Below are positions 1 to 11,800 of a stretch of 64,000 nucleotides of DNA, piece after piece (the first letter of the stretch is position 1; each line of letters starts with the position of its first letter). The notes below the pieces were generated by a model that was given only the letters and a program-made list of their open reading frames with translations, had not been told where the DNA came from and searched no databases. A program made the translations under genes and the position numbers. Source of the stretch: Garcia nutans (taxonomy: Eukaryota; Streptophyta; Magnoliopsida; Malpighiales; Euphorbiaceae); NCBI GenBank assembly GCA_947685225.1, contig CANTUV010000010.1, positions 5,394,001-5,458,000 of the forward strand, read 5' to 3'.

Positions 1-870
1 AGCCTAGTTTTGTATGAAAAAAAAATTAGGACATCAAAGGGCCACTTCGAATCACCACCTTCCATTAGTTGGTTTTTAAAGGTAAAACATTAACTAATTT
101 TGAGAGAGTTAAAAGACATCTAATTGCTAAAGATAGTTGTCTACGATGTGGTTTTGGCATAGAAGATGTGATTCACTCTTTAAGGGATTGTCTTCTTGCT
201 AGATGTGTCTGGCAAGGGTTAAGGGCTCATAGTATTTTGAAAAGATTTCTTTTATGTTAACTTGAAACAATAGATCCTTAAAAACTTATATGTAATGTAG
301 ACATTAGATAGGGAGGTTCAATGGTATTTCTTGTTCACGGTTACCTATTGGTGTATTTGGAAGGCTCATGACAAAAGTGTATTTGAATGCACCATTTTTG
401 CTATTGAACTATTAGCCAAGGTTAAGGCCACGGTACTTCAGTGTAATGTAACATTGCACACAAATGCAATTATGGGTGGAAGCCCAGAGAGAGGTGTAGA
501 ATTAATCAGTTAATGCCCCCTCGTGAAGGTTAGTTTACAATCAACACTGAAGGAGCATATAAAGGAGGCTTTGGTAACTCTTTTGCAAGGCACTAATGTG
601 GGAGATGGCTTAAAGGCTTTGTTATGAACATTGATTCGTAATTTACAACAAAGACCGAGTTGGATTATCAAGTTGGATTGGAGTGTCAAGCTTATACACA
701 TCAACAAAGAAGCAAACAAAGCTTGGATTGGTTAGCCTCCCATGCAACTAGCCATTGGTTTGGTCTCTATATTTTACAAATGCCTCCAAGTGACGTGTGC
801 AATGTAATTGACCAAGGTATAATGGACATTGGTTATCCTAGAACGATGGTCTTGCGTTATTAAGATTACC
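1..870 (+). mobile_element. Degraded 3' part of a LINE (zinc-binding and RNase H region)
   Basis: Non-LTR retrotransposon remnant in sense orientation. Positions 69-260 encode a reverse-transcriptase zinc-binding domain (zf-RVT): CLRCG followed by EDVIHSLRDC and a VW. Positions 331-513 continue with the WCIWKAHDKSVFE type of segment that follows this domain in plant L1-like elements. Positions 660-862 keep an RNase H C-terminal stretch (DWLASHATSHWFGLYILQMP). The frames change between pieces and stops intervene, so no product is expected. The element enters from beyond the left edge, so its 5' extent is unknown. Domain names are recognised from memory of the family. Confidence 0.75.
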
Positions 871-889
871 TCCCTTTGTAATTAAAAAA

Positions 890-1130
890 AAATTGAGAGT
901 TTTGCAAATATTGATATTGAAATGGATTGTAGGATTCTCTATGATACTTTGCAATCTAATGAACCTAACATATCTGAATTTGGGGGATTGGTTCAAGATT
1001 GTTTGAGTATTAGTTTGGAAATTAAAGATATAGCCTTTCTATGAGTTAGTAGATTTAGTAATTCAGTTAATCATACTCTTGCAAAGGTTGCTATGTTATA
1101 TCCAAGTCATTTTACCTGGTGTTATTTTTT
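890..1130 (+). mobile_element. Second LINE RNase H remnant
   Basis: In one forward frame this stretch reads as the plant LINE RNase H C-terminal half: MDCRILYDTLQSNEPNISEF, then LVQDCLSISLEIKDIAF, one stop, and SRFSNSVNHTLAKVA. These match the D-x-L / SEFG-x-L-IxDC / R-x-A-N-x-AH-x-LA pattern of that domain. It follows another RNase H-like fragment that ends near 862. Either two LINE copies lie in tandem, or one was rearranged. Confidence 0.65.
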
Positions 1131-1839
1131 TAGTATTTTCTATTTCAGTGGTCGCTTCAGATTTAGTACATGATGAAAGACGATGATATTAGATTTTTGG
1201 GTATATGGGATATGTTTGTTGACTTTAGTTATTTGATACCTCTAAGTGACCTCAATGGAATGAGAGTTTTTTTTTTTTAAATTTTGTAAATCTAATTAAA
1301 AATTTTAAACTCGAATTGAAGTGTCCATAAGCAAACAAACAAATAGAGGTAAAAGCCGATTAAAGACAACCAATAGATCATACAAATAAGAAAAAGAAGA
1401 TATTTACAATTAAACCATATTTTCTGCAACATAAAGAGTTGGACAAGTGAAAAGTGGCGTTGCCAAGTATCAAGTTGGAGGAAACTAAGAAAATATCTTA
1501 TTTCATTTTCTTTAAAAAAAAAATCTGACGGAAAAGGATGACCGTAAAGGCAAATCATTCAGGGCAAGTTCCCGTGAAGCGAAACTAGCAGAGATAATAA
1601 TATTGAGATTAGCCTAATTATAAAAAATTGTATTTATTTTCTTATTAATTAAGGTTTTGAGCTCAGCACTGAGAAAAATTAAAGTTGCATAAAAAAAATA
1701 TACATATATAACTATGATTTTAGAAAGATAAAAGTTTGCCCTTGCGATTCTTTCGGGTCTTTTGCCCTTCTTGTCGCTGAAATTCAGTTTTGGAAGCTGC
1801 TAGCACTCCCTTTCTTCCATTTCACCTCTCCTGTTTCTA
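1131..1839. other. Intergenic, upstream of the ATL gene
   Basis: AT-rich sequence without a credible ORF. It probably holds the distal promoter of the RING-H2 gene at 2414. Only homopolymer A/T runs are visible (for example near 1268-1280). Confidence 0.5.
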
Positions 1840-1850
1840 ATATATATAGA
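1840..1850 (+). promoter_or_regulatory. Candidate TATA box of the ATL gene
   Basis: A TATATATAGA block, followed by a GA-rich stretch, lies about 570 bases upstream of the start codon. It is the best TATA-like site in front of the gene. The distance implies a long leader or a 5' UTR intron. No transcript data are available. Confidence 0.35.
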
Positions 1851-1869
1851 GAGAGAGGGAAAGAAAGAA

Positions 1870-2413
1870 AATCATAAAACCTCTTAATACAGTACCATTG
1901 ATCTTATTAGGGTTTTCTTTAGTTTATTTTTTTAAAAAAAGTAACTCTGCAATAAGCACTGTTCAAGGCTAGTTTCATAAAAATGGATAAATGGGCTCAT
2001 TAATAGTCGATTCTTTTCAGGAATTGATAAGGTAGGTAAACGCCAACTCCTTGATATCTCCCAAGCGTTGCGAGAGGTTTTATTTCTATTATAGTTGCAC
2101 GCTAATGAGTTGGGTTTCATGTGAAAGCAAAGGGAGGGAAAGAAAGTTGTTTTTTTTTTCAGCTCCAAATTTACTACTACTTAAGCAATCATTTTGATTC
2201 CAAAGCTTCTCTTTCAAATTTAATAAACTAGGTTTCTTTCAAGTGCAAGATATAGTTTGCCTGTTGCTTGTTTAACTCAATTTATGAGTTGGGTCTTCAT
2301 CTCAAAAAAGAGGAATTTATGGTTTTCTGAGATTGCATATGGGTGACAAAACTGCTCTTTATTCCAAGAAGCTACAGGAAATTGATTGATGTTTTATATG
2401 TTATTTGATTAAA
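1870..2413 (+). other. Presumed 5' leader with short upstream ORFs
   Basis: If transcription starts near 1870, the leader contains several short uORFs: at about 1983 (6 codons), 2105, 2284 (20 codons), 2339 (16 codons) and 2388 (7 codons, ending one base before the main ATG). Those at 2105 and 2284 both begin ATGAGTTGGGT, giving the peptide start MSWV; the main protein starts MSWT. A 5' UTR intron could remove some of them. Translational dampening of the main ORF is inference. Confidence 0.4.
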
Positions 2414-3511
2414 ATGTCCTGGACTGAATCTCAAATTATGCAAAAATCTGGTCACTTGTCCTATTATCCTCATTCTTTGCATTCTTCTTCTTCTTCATTG
2501 CCATATAATGGTGATTACCAGAAACAATCTTCTTCTGGTAACAAAATAAGTCCAGCTATCCTTTTTATCATAGTTATTCTAGCTGTTATATTTTTCATTT
2601 CTGGTCTTCTTCATTTGCTTGCTAGATTTCTCACAAAGCATAGATCTTCTTCTTCTTCAGTTTCTGAATCCAATAGATACCCGGAAATGTCAGGGTCCGA
2701 TGCCTTCCAAAGACAATTACAGCAACTCTTTCATCTTCATGATTCTGGTCTAGATCAAGCTTTTATTGATGCACTGCCTGTGTTTCTCTACAAGGAGATT
2801 CTGGGCCTAAAAGAGCCATTTGATTGCGCTGTCTGTCTTTGTGAATTCTCAGAGAAAGACAAGTTGAGATTGCTCCCTGCATGTAGTCATGCTTTCCACA
2901 TTGATTGCATAGACACTTGGTTACTGTCTAATTCAACTTGCCCCCTTTGTAGAGGGACTCTTTATACACCAGGGCTTCCCTTTGAAAACCCAGTTTTTGA
3001 TTTCGAAGAACAAAGGGAAGAAGATGGGTTTACAAGCAATTCAGGAAATGGGGTCTCCCTTGGTCTTGGCCAAAAGTTAACAGAGAATGAGAGGATCGAT
3101 TCAAAGAGGGTTTTTTCTGTTAGATTAGGCAAGTTTAAAAGCTCAAATAGTGAAGCAGTTGAGAGGGGAGAAGGAGAGACCAGTAGCAGTAATTTGGACG
3201 CAAGGAGATGTTACTCAATGGGGTCATATCAATATATTGTAGATGATTTAGATTTACAAGTGGCTTTGCTCCCAGGCAAAGGTTCTGTTACTGGTAATGT
3301 CAAGCTTGTGAAAGGAAGAAATGGATTCAATGGGAATTCTTCAACTGATGGGGATGTTGAAGGGAAGAAGATTAACATTAGAAGTAAAGGTGAAAGCTTT
3401 TCAGTTTCCAAGGTGTGGCAATGGTCCAGGAAGGGTAAATTCCCAAGTTCATCGACAGAAACTCAAATGGGTACTTCTTCTATATGGAGGTATAGAACCC
3501 AAGGTACATGA
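2414..3511 (+). CDS. RING-H2 finger E3 ubiquitin ligase, ATL family (ATL13/46/47-like)
   Basis: Predicted membrane-anchored E3 ubiquitin ligase of 365 residues in one exon, as is usual for ATL genes. Seen: a Ser-rich N-terminus; one transmembrane segment at about residues 45-72 (ISPAILFIIVILAVIFFISG); the GLD motif GLDQAFIDALPVFLY; and a complete RING-H2 at about 139-179 with the order C-x2-C-x15-C-x-H-x2-H-x2-C-x10-C-x2-C, including the Pro before the third Cys and the conserved Trp. The C-terminal half is Ser/Gly/Lys-rich without a domain I recognise. The start is the ATG at 2414; an in-frame TTG nine bases upstream is not a plant start. In this family the RING recruits an E2 at the plasma membrane or endomembranes. 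The substrate is unknown. The long form with a GLD motif suggests the ATL13/46/47 group; the exact orthologue is uncertain. Confidence 0.93.
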   Translation: MSWTESQIMQKSGHLSYYPHSLHSSSSSLPYNGDYQKQSSSGNKISPAILFIIVILAVIFFISGLLHLLARFLTKHRSSSSSVSESNRYPEMSGSDAFQRQLQQLFHLHDSGLDQAFIDALPVFLYKEILGLKEPFDCAVCLCEFSEKDKLRLLPACSHAFHIDCIDTWLLSNSTCPLCRGTLYTPGLPFENPVFDFEEQREEDGFTSNSGNGVSLGLGQKLTENERIDSKRVFSVRLGKFKSSNSEAVERGEGETSSSNLDARRCYSMGSYQYIVDDLDLQVALLPGKGSVTGNVKLVKGRNGFNGNSSTDGDVEGKKINIRSKGESFSVSKVWQWSRKGKFPSSSTETQMGTSSIWRYRTQGT

Positions 3512-4597
3512 AGGTATTTGCTCTCTGTTTTTTTTTTTTTAATTTTTTTTTCAATTTGCACTGTTCACGAAATATTAATCAATCCAATTATTCAACTATT
3601 TATTTTGCACCTTTATTACCATTCATTTGATTATTAATTATTTTCACTACAATGCAGCTTCTGCGAATTTTGCATCTTTAATGAAAAACTTTTGTGGGAA
3701 ATGGTATGTACTGTGTTTTTTATCTTTTTTTTTTCAGAGAAAATAAAATGCTTTTCTGTTTCATGAACTTTAGGCCTTATTTTATGCTATTGAGTTTGCC
3801 TTTATGTATTTTAATATCTGAAGGTCAGAGAAGCATTTTCTTTCCTGCAAAATCTTGTTTGTAATCTTTGAAGGGGCAATTCAATAGACACAGGGTCTCG
3901 GGTTCCATATTCCTGCTGATAGGAAACTGAAAGGAGACCAAGGAAGTTGCTCGTGAGAACATAGTGTTAAGTTATAGTCAAATCCCATGTTGCTTTTTGG
4001 CGGTGGGCATGATTCATGAGATTTTTCCTACGGTTCTATCAATGGAGTCTTTTTCTTTTTTTCTTTTGGCTTGGTGGAACGATGGAGTTGGTGGGATATG
4101 TGAAAAGTGGTTTGAGAGACTCTTGTGACGAGGAGCTATTATTTGAATCGTTGACATGATAAGTAAGGTCATGGAGTGCCTTCTCTGTCTCTCTAACGAT
4201 TCCAATTTCCATGCCTTACCGTCCTCCTCTTCAAAATTAAATAAATTATTAAAAAAAAAGCTTGTTTCTTTATTTACTAAACTTATTTTCAATAATATAA
4301 ATTGGTTATATTATTGAGCTCAGTAGGGCAATGCTTGATATCATAGATTAGTTTTTGTCTTAATTGGTGTCTTTCTTCGATTGATTAGATTGTAAATTAT
4401 CGATCATGAATATTTGGGTACCATTATTGTTTTTTTATTTTTAGTTTCTGTTTCCTTATATCAAATGTTTGTAATTTGAAAAATTGGTCAAAATAAGCAA
4501 AAATCATTTCCTATCATATCATTTTTTTAAAATGTTTTAAGATACTAAAATACAGTATATTTTTAACAATAAAACTGTGAATAATGACAGAGGAACA

Positions 4598-4620
4598 AAT
4601 AATAATAATAATAATAATAA
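4598..4620. repeat. (AAT)n microsatellite
   Basis: About eight uninterrupted AAT/ATA units in intergenic sequence. Confidence 0.9.
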
Positions 4621-5306
4621 GCAACCTTTTCATATTGTTGAAAATGATGGAAAGTTGTTAATTTGCCTTTACAAAAATGAGAAAAACTTGGGATATAAAA
4701 AGAGGACAAAATTGAGGAACAGTTTGATGTTGAAGGTGGGGAATTATTTGGTACCCCACTGAGAAAACAATACTATACTAGAGACGGGCAACTGATATAA
4801 CCGCTACAGTATTATGACAGCCAAGGCAGCAGGTGAGCCAAAAAGATCAGCTCAGCAGTTGGTTAGTTGAGATCATCATAATATCAACTCCACAAGGCAG
4901 ATTATATAATTCAAGATATTATCCCTCGTCTGAGTCTTTTACTTCTACCCTTTCAAACTTCATGTAATAATAATGTGAAGATTATGATTGATTTGATTAT
5001 GATGAGAGTGCGTGTTGAGTAGAGAATTGAGCAATCGATTTTCTGATTGCAAAATTAAACATAGATAAATGGGCAGTTGAGAATTGAGAGGAGTATTCTA
5101 TGTCAATATTTCTTAGATCTGTTCTACTTGTAACAATAAAGAATGAAATTGTTGTCCCTTCTCATTTTTCCATATACATTTCAACCTCGTAAATATCAAG
5201 TTACTGCTACTGCCAGCTAAGAGCATTTGTTAACAAGGCTCTTTAATTTAATTTTTACTGAATAGGCTCTCTTCGATGCGAACGAAAAGCAAAAGATAAT
5301 TTGATA

Positions 5307-5310
<4 letters not shown>

Positions 5311-5363
<53 letters not shown>
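5311..5363. repeat. Compound (TC)n-(TA)n microsatellite
   Basis: A 33-base TC run is followed directly by about 20 bases of alternating AT and then a TATGTATG transition. It lies beyond the 3' end of the gamma-adaptin gene. Confidence 0.95.
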
Positions 5364-5893
5364 GTATGTATATATAACACATATTATGTATATAAATAAT
5401 ATAACATACTCCGGTCCAGAAAAAGGGTCTATTGACCACTGATAAAAATACGGTGAATATAACAAATGGATCCATTGAAAATGCAAAATACATATACAGT
5501 GTCGCTGCTGTTTCCAAATTGAAATTTTAAAAACATGAACTTAAAAAAGACCTCAGATTTCAAAAACCACTACATAGGCAACTCCACTTTCAATACACCA
5601 TCATGTCCTTTTCTCTATCAGCCTCCAAAGGCAAAATTCAATTATCACAGATCCATACAGAAATTTTGTAATAATGTACACAAATCACCTAAGAAAATTT
5701 TTTGAAAAGCGTGAGATATTGGGCACAACCCCAAACTCAGGCCAAAAATCTCAACTGCTAAATTACTGTCCTCGATTAGAATAGAAACAAGATATTTTAC
5801 TATAACTACAAACAGTAAGGATGAACTTCTCAGAGGACAAAAAAATGAAGCTCGTACATGGCACCGCTAACACACTTTCAGCACCATTTAACT

Positions 5894-8800
5894 TTATAAA
5901 CCCCGAGGGAAGTTGTTGATTTGTCCTTCTTCCAGCATATCTTTCCTGTTTACCTTGTAAGCTATCCTTATGCGCATGACAAGTGATTTCTGGAAACAAA
6001 ATGTGAATTATGCAACCATCTAATACCACCATATAATCAGAAAACGAGGAAAAGAATGAAACATGATTTGTTTGCATCTAACCCAAAAGATTTGGACAAA
6101 CTATGCTTTAGTTGTCAAAACATTTATTCATAAGGTACAGTATGCAAGCAACACATTTCAGATTGGCACTGCAAATATTTATAAAGCTCGTGTCATGGGA
6201 CCACCCAAGATGACCGGTCTATACAGACCAAATATTTCTAAAGAAATAATTGAAAATAGGTGGAATGGAAGAAATGGATCCATGTAGTTGACTCCAACTA
6301 ACTCGGAATTAACGCTTAGTTGTTACTGAATACATCTTCCTTGTTTTGAAAATGATACTTCTTTTAAAACTAAGCAAGAAGGAAAAAAGTGCCTAACAAG
6401 CGTCTTCTGTTTTGCAGCCAAAAGGAATGAATTTTCTCATATCATAAATTGGGATAGAGAGGTGATCCTTATTAGAAAATGATACAACCAAGCAAGCCAG
6501 GCACAGCTAGAGACAATAAGATATCATCCATGTTGCATCAATTATTGCCACTTGCCATCCTAACGTAAGAAATGGAGAGATTTTGAAATTACAGACTGCA
6601 TATCCAATCTCTTTACTAGACATCTTCCCAAGTGACAAATCGAATCAAAGACAATTTTACGTACACACTCAACCTTCACAAAGAATATTATATCCAAAAG
6701 AAACTTGTGGTTTGCTAAAGATAACTGATTTCAAGTTTGGAATGGCTTATGGGACACAGCCAGGTGAACACTGGAAGCACAGTAAAATTTTAAGAAAAGC
6801 ATATCGCTAAAAACGTTTGACTTTAAATCCAAATTATATATTGATAGTAGTTTACTAAGTCAACAGAAACAATTTCCCGGTACAGAGAATCAAGGTAATG
6901 AGTTAATCAAAAAATCAGATATTTCAGGTGATATTTAATGAAATCATAAGTCTAAGTTATGCTCTGAAGTCCAGGAAGTGAAGTTCGAGCAATGTTAAAA
7001 GAAAAAGAAAATGTAAGACATACCTTGCCGTGTTGGCTGTTAGTTACTTTCAAACTTTGTGTCACATACCCATTACCATTTGCAGGTAGTTTATTGTCAC
7101 TTGCCGGATCTAGGTGCAGCTGAAGAAACTGAAGATTGATAGCAGAAAAATAAAAGAATGACATGTTGAAAGAAACATGAAATTTTCCAGACAGTAACTG
7201 AATCAAAATAATGTCAGAAACCACAGCAGTAAACTAAGTCATGGGTACTTTCATGCATACAAGCAGCTTTAAAATTTTAAGTTCCCTCCACACGACAAGG
7301 AATATGGAAGAGAACCAGAATTCATGCTGAGTAGGGGTGGAACCAGATATTAAAGAGCATAATTAAAAAATTCACTTTGCATACCACCATTTGGAGTTAC
7401 CTTTGGAACTGCTGCCTGAAAAACAAAATCTGTAAATGTATCAGGTGACAAATTTGCAAAAGTGGCCTGGATTAATGTTGTTTGAGGGTTCTCAGGTGGC
7501 TTTGAGAAGGTAAATGTAATCCTCAAGTTGGCGCTCTCAAATGCAACTATAGATGGATAAACTGGACCATTATCCTCTGTTGATGGAAAATAAGGTTATC
7601 ATTATTTGGATACAAAAATAGCAGCTAAACAGAATCTCATGGTGAGAAAAAATTTACCATGCTTTGACGGGCTAGGGGCAAAGCCATCCAACAGGTCCAT
7701 CATAGGAGAAGATCCAACGGAAGAATTGGCTTGTGCAGAAGGCAAGGGTGATGCGAGTACATCTAATGTGGTGATTGCTGTATGGCTATCTTGACCAGCT
7801 GATAATATGTCAGGTGTAGATGAACTGCTTTGTACAGGAGGTGTTGTTCCAATGGACAAAAGATCTAGTAGAAAATCTGAGCTTGCTTTTGGAGTCTGGC
7901 TTGTGCCTGAAAAATACAGAGAGAAATTACAACCAATCTTATTAGCATAATTCAAAAATTAAATATATAATTACTAATAGGAAAATAGTTGAACTTCAGA
8001 GCAAGCTCCTCATTCAAAAAAAGTTCATCTCGCTAATAAACAATTCCCAAACTAGATTTGAAGAAAGGCAATGCTTTGTTTAAAAGCTCAAAAAAGCAAA
8101 GAATGAGAATATTTGTAGTAACGAAAAAAAAATCCAAGTACAACAGCAAATTGACCAGAAAATAAGCCCCAAAGACTCCTTTTATACAAGAAATAAATTA
8201 AAAAGATATAAACAGCATTCAAACAAAAGAGACAGCAAAATTATCTCACACCTATAAAATATTTTTAATTCATGCACCACACCAAATCTTAATCTATCTA
8301 ATACATTTTTGTTTATGACACTATTTAGTTTTCATTAACCTATAAATAATATCTACTATATTTCAGAACTAGGCAGAGCTCATGCAAATAGCATTTGTTC
8401 TGGAAACATCTCATATTCAAAAGAACAGGAATTCAACTGAATCCCATCTCTAGTCTTTATGGCTACTGGGGAAGACTGAAGATGAAATAACAGAAACATT
8501 AACCAAATTCATACTTGTGTAAGCCAGGCCTTCGGCACATAAACATGGATAGACCATTTAAGAAAAGGGAAGCTCTTAGGAACTAAAAGTTCAGTTTTGA
8601 ACATTACATTATTTACTCCAGAAGAGATCCCAAACTGACCTGGTTGCATTGAAGCTGATGATAAATCAACACCAAGAAGATCATTTAGAAAGTCGCCACC
8701 AGAGGAGCTAGGTGCAGGAGTATCATCTGAAAGGTCAAGTAAATCTACAAGAGGAGCTGCAGAGGGCTTAGCAACTCCATTTGGAAGATTAAGTGATGCC

Positions 8801-11800
8801 ATGCTGGATGTTGAAACAGTTGCTGGCAATGAACCCGCCCTCCTTCCACTGAATGTAGCCTCATCCAAAACTGGCATCCTTTCAGCCAGTGCATATCTAT
8901 ATGCAAGAAACTTAATCATCACCTATTGAATTTATAACACTAAAGTAATCTGGAAAACTTTAGAAAGAAATGAGCTACAAAAGGAAAAATTATGAATGCG
9001 TACCTGATATTTTGGTGCTTCTCAATAATAGAATTAAACTCAAGGGATCTTTGCTGCAATTCAAGGACAAGGCTACCTTTTGATTGGACAATTATATCCT
9101 TGATCCTCCTGCAAAATTATTCGAGGAACTAAGCAATTGGATTACAAATCTTCCAAAGAATATCATGCAAAGTACAACTTATTAGTCACTTCATACAAGC
9201 AAATGAGGAGTTGCATAATAAAATCATTTACAAAAAGTTGACTATGCTATACAAAGGCCCAGATTGAAAATGCCTAGAACATATCCAAAAGGAATAATTC
9301 ACATATAGTCACATGAAAAATTCATTTCAATTTTACCGAGTCTGAAGTTCATGACTAGCACTATTTTGAAGGAACATTCGTACAAAAGTAATTATCACTT
9401 ATTCTTCAAAAATAATTACAGCCTGTTGTTTCTTTAAAGATCATGACAATAGGTTCCTTTCACTTTGCACTGTCAATGCAGGTGTCGATATCAATTAATA
9501 TGTATAATCTCGTCTGTGGGTTTTCACATATTTCATGTAGCTTATAAAAATGGAAAGGTCAGGAGAAAGAGTAATTGCAAGATAGTAATAAAATTGCAAA
9601 AGAAGCAATAAACATACTCTGAACAAGATGGGAAGCGGGAAGAGAGCTTTAATAGAGCAATCAAAGCCATTGCTTTAGTAGTGAGATCAGAAGAATGACG
9701 CTTTATAGCAATCTCCACAACATCCACAGCATCAGACTCTGTTACCTGCTTAGAAAAATCAAATTTAGCAGGCCTCTTAAATGAGAGAGAAAGCAGGAGA
9801 GACCTCTGAAATTGTATCAGCAAGAATGATCAAACCAACAGATTCTTTTATTACAATTATTAATATTATCATTTTCATTTTTTAGGTGGGAGTGGGAGGT
9901 GGGGTAGGGAGATGATTCTTTATCTCACCCATTGTTCCCACTCTTGATGGATTGAACCAACCAGGAAATGAATTGACCATTTCTTGCTTTTTGCAAGAGA
10001 CATTTTGTTTTGGAAGAGGGAAGAGAGGATAGTGGAGTGGGACAGCTATTTAAACTTTGTTACCAAACAACACTAAACGCGACAGCTATTGGATCAATTC
10101 AAAAGCAATAAAATGACCAAGTTAGATAAATTGTTGAATAAATCTTCATCGTACATCATGCCAAAAACAACAATGGAAACTCGGTTTGTTATATGGCAGA
10201 TGAAGGATCATCCTTATCATTATTCCAATACTGAAATTATGTAATACCCCTAGTGACAAGGGAAGAAAATTAACTTGTGACTATTTAGACGCCAATGGTT
10301 TCAGTGTTGACACTTACTTTTTCCATATTTTTGCATGTTAGCAACATAAGAGTAGGACTGAACAACAAGAAGTACATCCACAAGATAACAACAGCACAAT
10401 TAGTTTTTTTAAAAGTTCAAACTGTGGATGGCAAAATGAATTGCCATATTCAAGGTTTTGAAATACCATGTTAGGTAGACTAAGGAATCAGAAGCTTCTG
10501 ATGTTAACACTGTGCTGACTTGTTATAGTGCTGCTCTGCTAACTGCCAATATACTCCATTACATATGAATAAATTCCGTCCAAGCGATGAATGGATAAGA
10601 TTATACTCACAGTTATAGGATCCTCTATGTCAAGCACCCCAGTACTGTTGACCAACATGTCACCATATTCCCCAATGCACCACACTGCCACTCGAACAAG
10701 AGTTTCCTGATGAAAATATTTGAACAAACCTTCAAAAAAAGTGATGAATATCACAGATTTTCCTTTTGTAACAATGCAACAATCACACTTGACTGCTCAA
10801 GCTCATAAGACTAGATCCATCAGAAGGGAACACGGATACCTGTTCTGCTGAAGTTTGAAATGCTCTGTATAATGCCCTGACTGTATATCCATGGAGGTCA
10901 GAAGCATTGCTTATCACAACAATAAGGGCGTGCCACACTTCATCTTTTACAAAATTTCCAGCCTACTAAGCATAGAAATAAGATCAGAATTTTATGTGGT
11001 GAAATATATCATTAGAAAAGCTTGCAATAAAGATTAATGGATGCCATATGGTCTGCTATTACTTAATCTATTCTTTAGGCTGCATCCTTCCTCATGGTTT
11101 AGGTTGAGATACATTATGACTACAGGTCCATTAAAGTAACAATTTAAAGGGCTGAAGCTGCAGATGAAATCACCTACAGGTATGATTATAGAACAAAGAA
11201 ACAAGAAGATGGTTAATAAAGATCATCCTTAGGCTAAACAAGAACATGAAATAATCCTGCTCTGGGTGGTTCAAGAATAAGAACTAATGTCCTATTGCTT
11301 GTTTGAGTAATCGCTAATAGCATAGCTTTCAAAGCCAGGATAAGGGTCCAACCTACAAATCTAAGCATTGAAACGTCCCAAACAATGTCAAAAAATTTAA
11401 CCAACATAAGGATAAAGGACATGAAATTTGGATTTTCACCTCTGTAAGAACCTTGAGCATCTGATCAATATACCAAATTTTCTCAGGGGAGAACCTAAAA
11501 CACAGAAAAGCAAAAGGAAATAGTAAATATACTAAAAATCTCAGCACTGCATTCTAAATCACTCTTGTTGTAAACCAATCTAACTAAATTCAATTATATA
11601 ACCCTCTATACCTAGCCTAATGGAAGCAAATTGGGATATAACATAGAAAACTAAATCAAAAAGAAAAGAGAAGTATAAAACTCAGAGAAAAGGACTCATA
11701 AGAAAGATGAAGTCTAGATGCATTTTTGTTGAAACAATAAATTTAATATCATGAAAAAAATCTGTCAAAGTTAGTTTAGAAATTTTATGATTAAAATTGT

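Larger units (their letters stand above)
3512..5700. other. Intergenic between ATL and AP1G genes
   Basis: The first few hundred bases should hold the ATL 3' UTR; T-runs start at about 3530. The rest is AT-rich with no supported gene. Simple repeats occur at 4598-4620 and 5311-5363. Short ORFs at 4014-4292 (minus) and 4577-4762 (plus) are low-complexity and not credible. Confidence 0.6.

Noticed and set aside
5217..5517. Two minus-strand ORFs of 89 codons with RERERERER and YIYIYIY runs
   Set aside because: They are translations of the (TC)n-(TA)n microsatellite in two frames, not genes.
7602..7955. Separate 117-codon gene on the minus strand
   Set aside because: It is exon 15 of gamma-adaptin with intron sequence read through at both ends.
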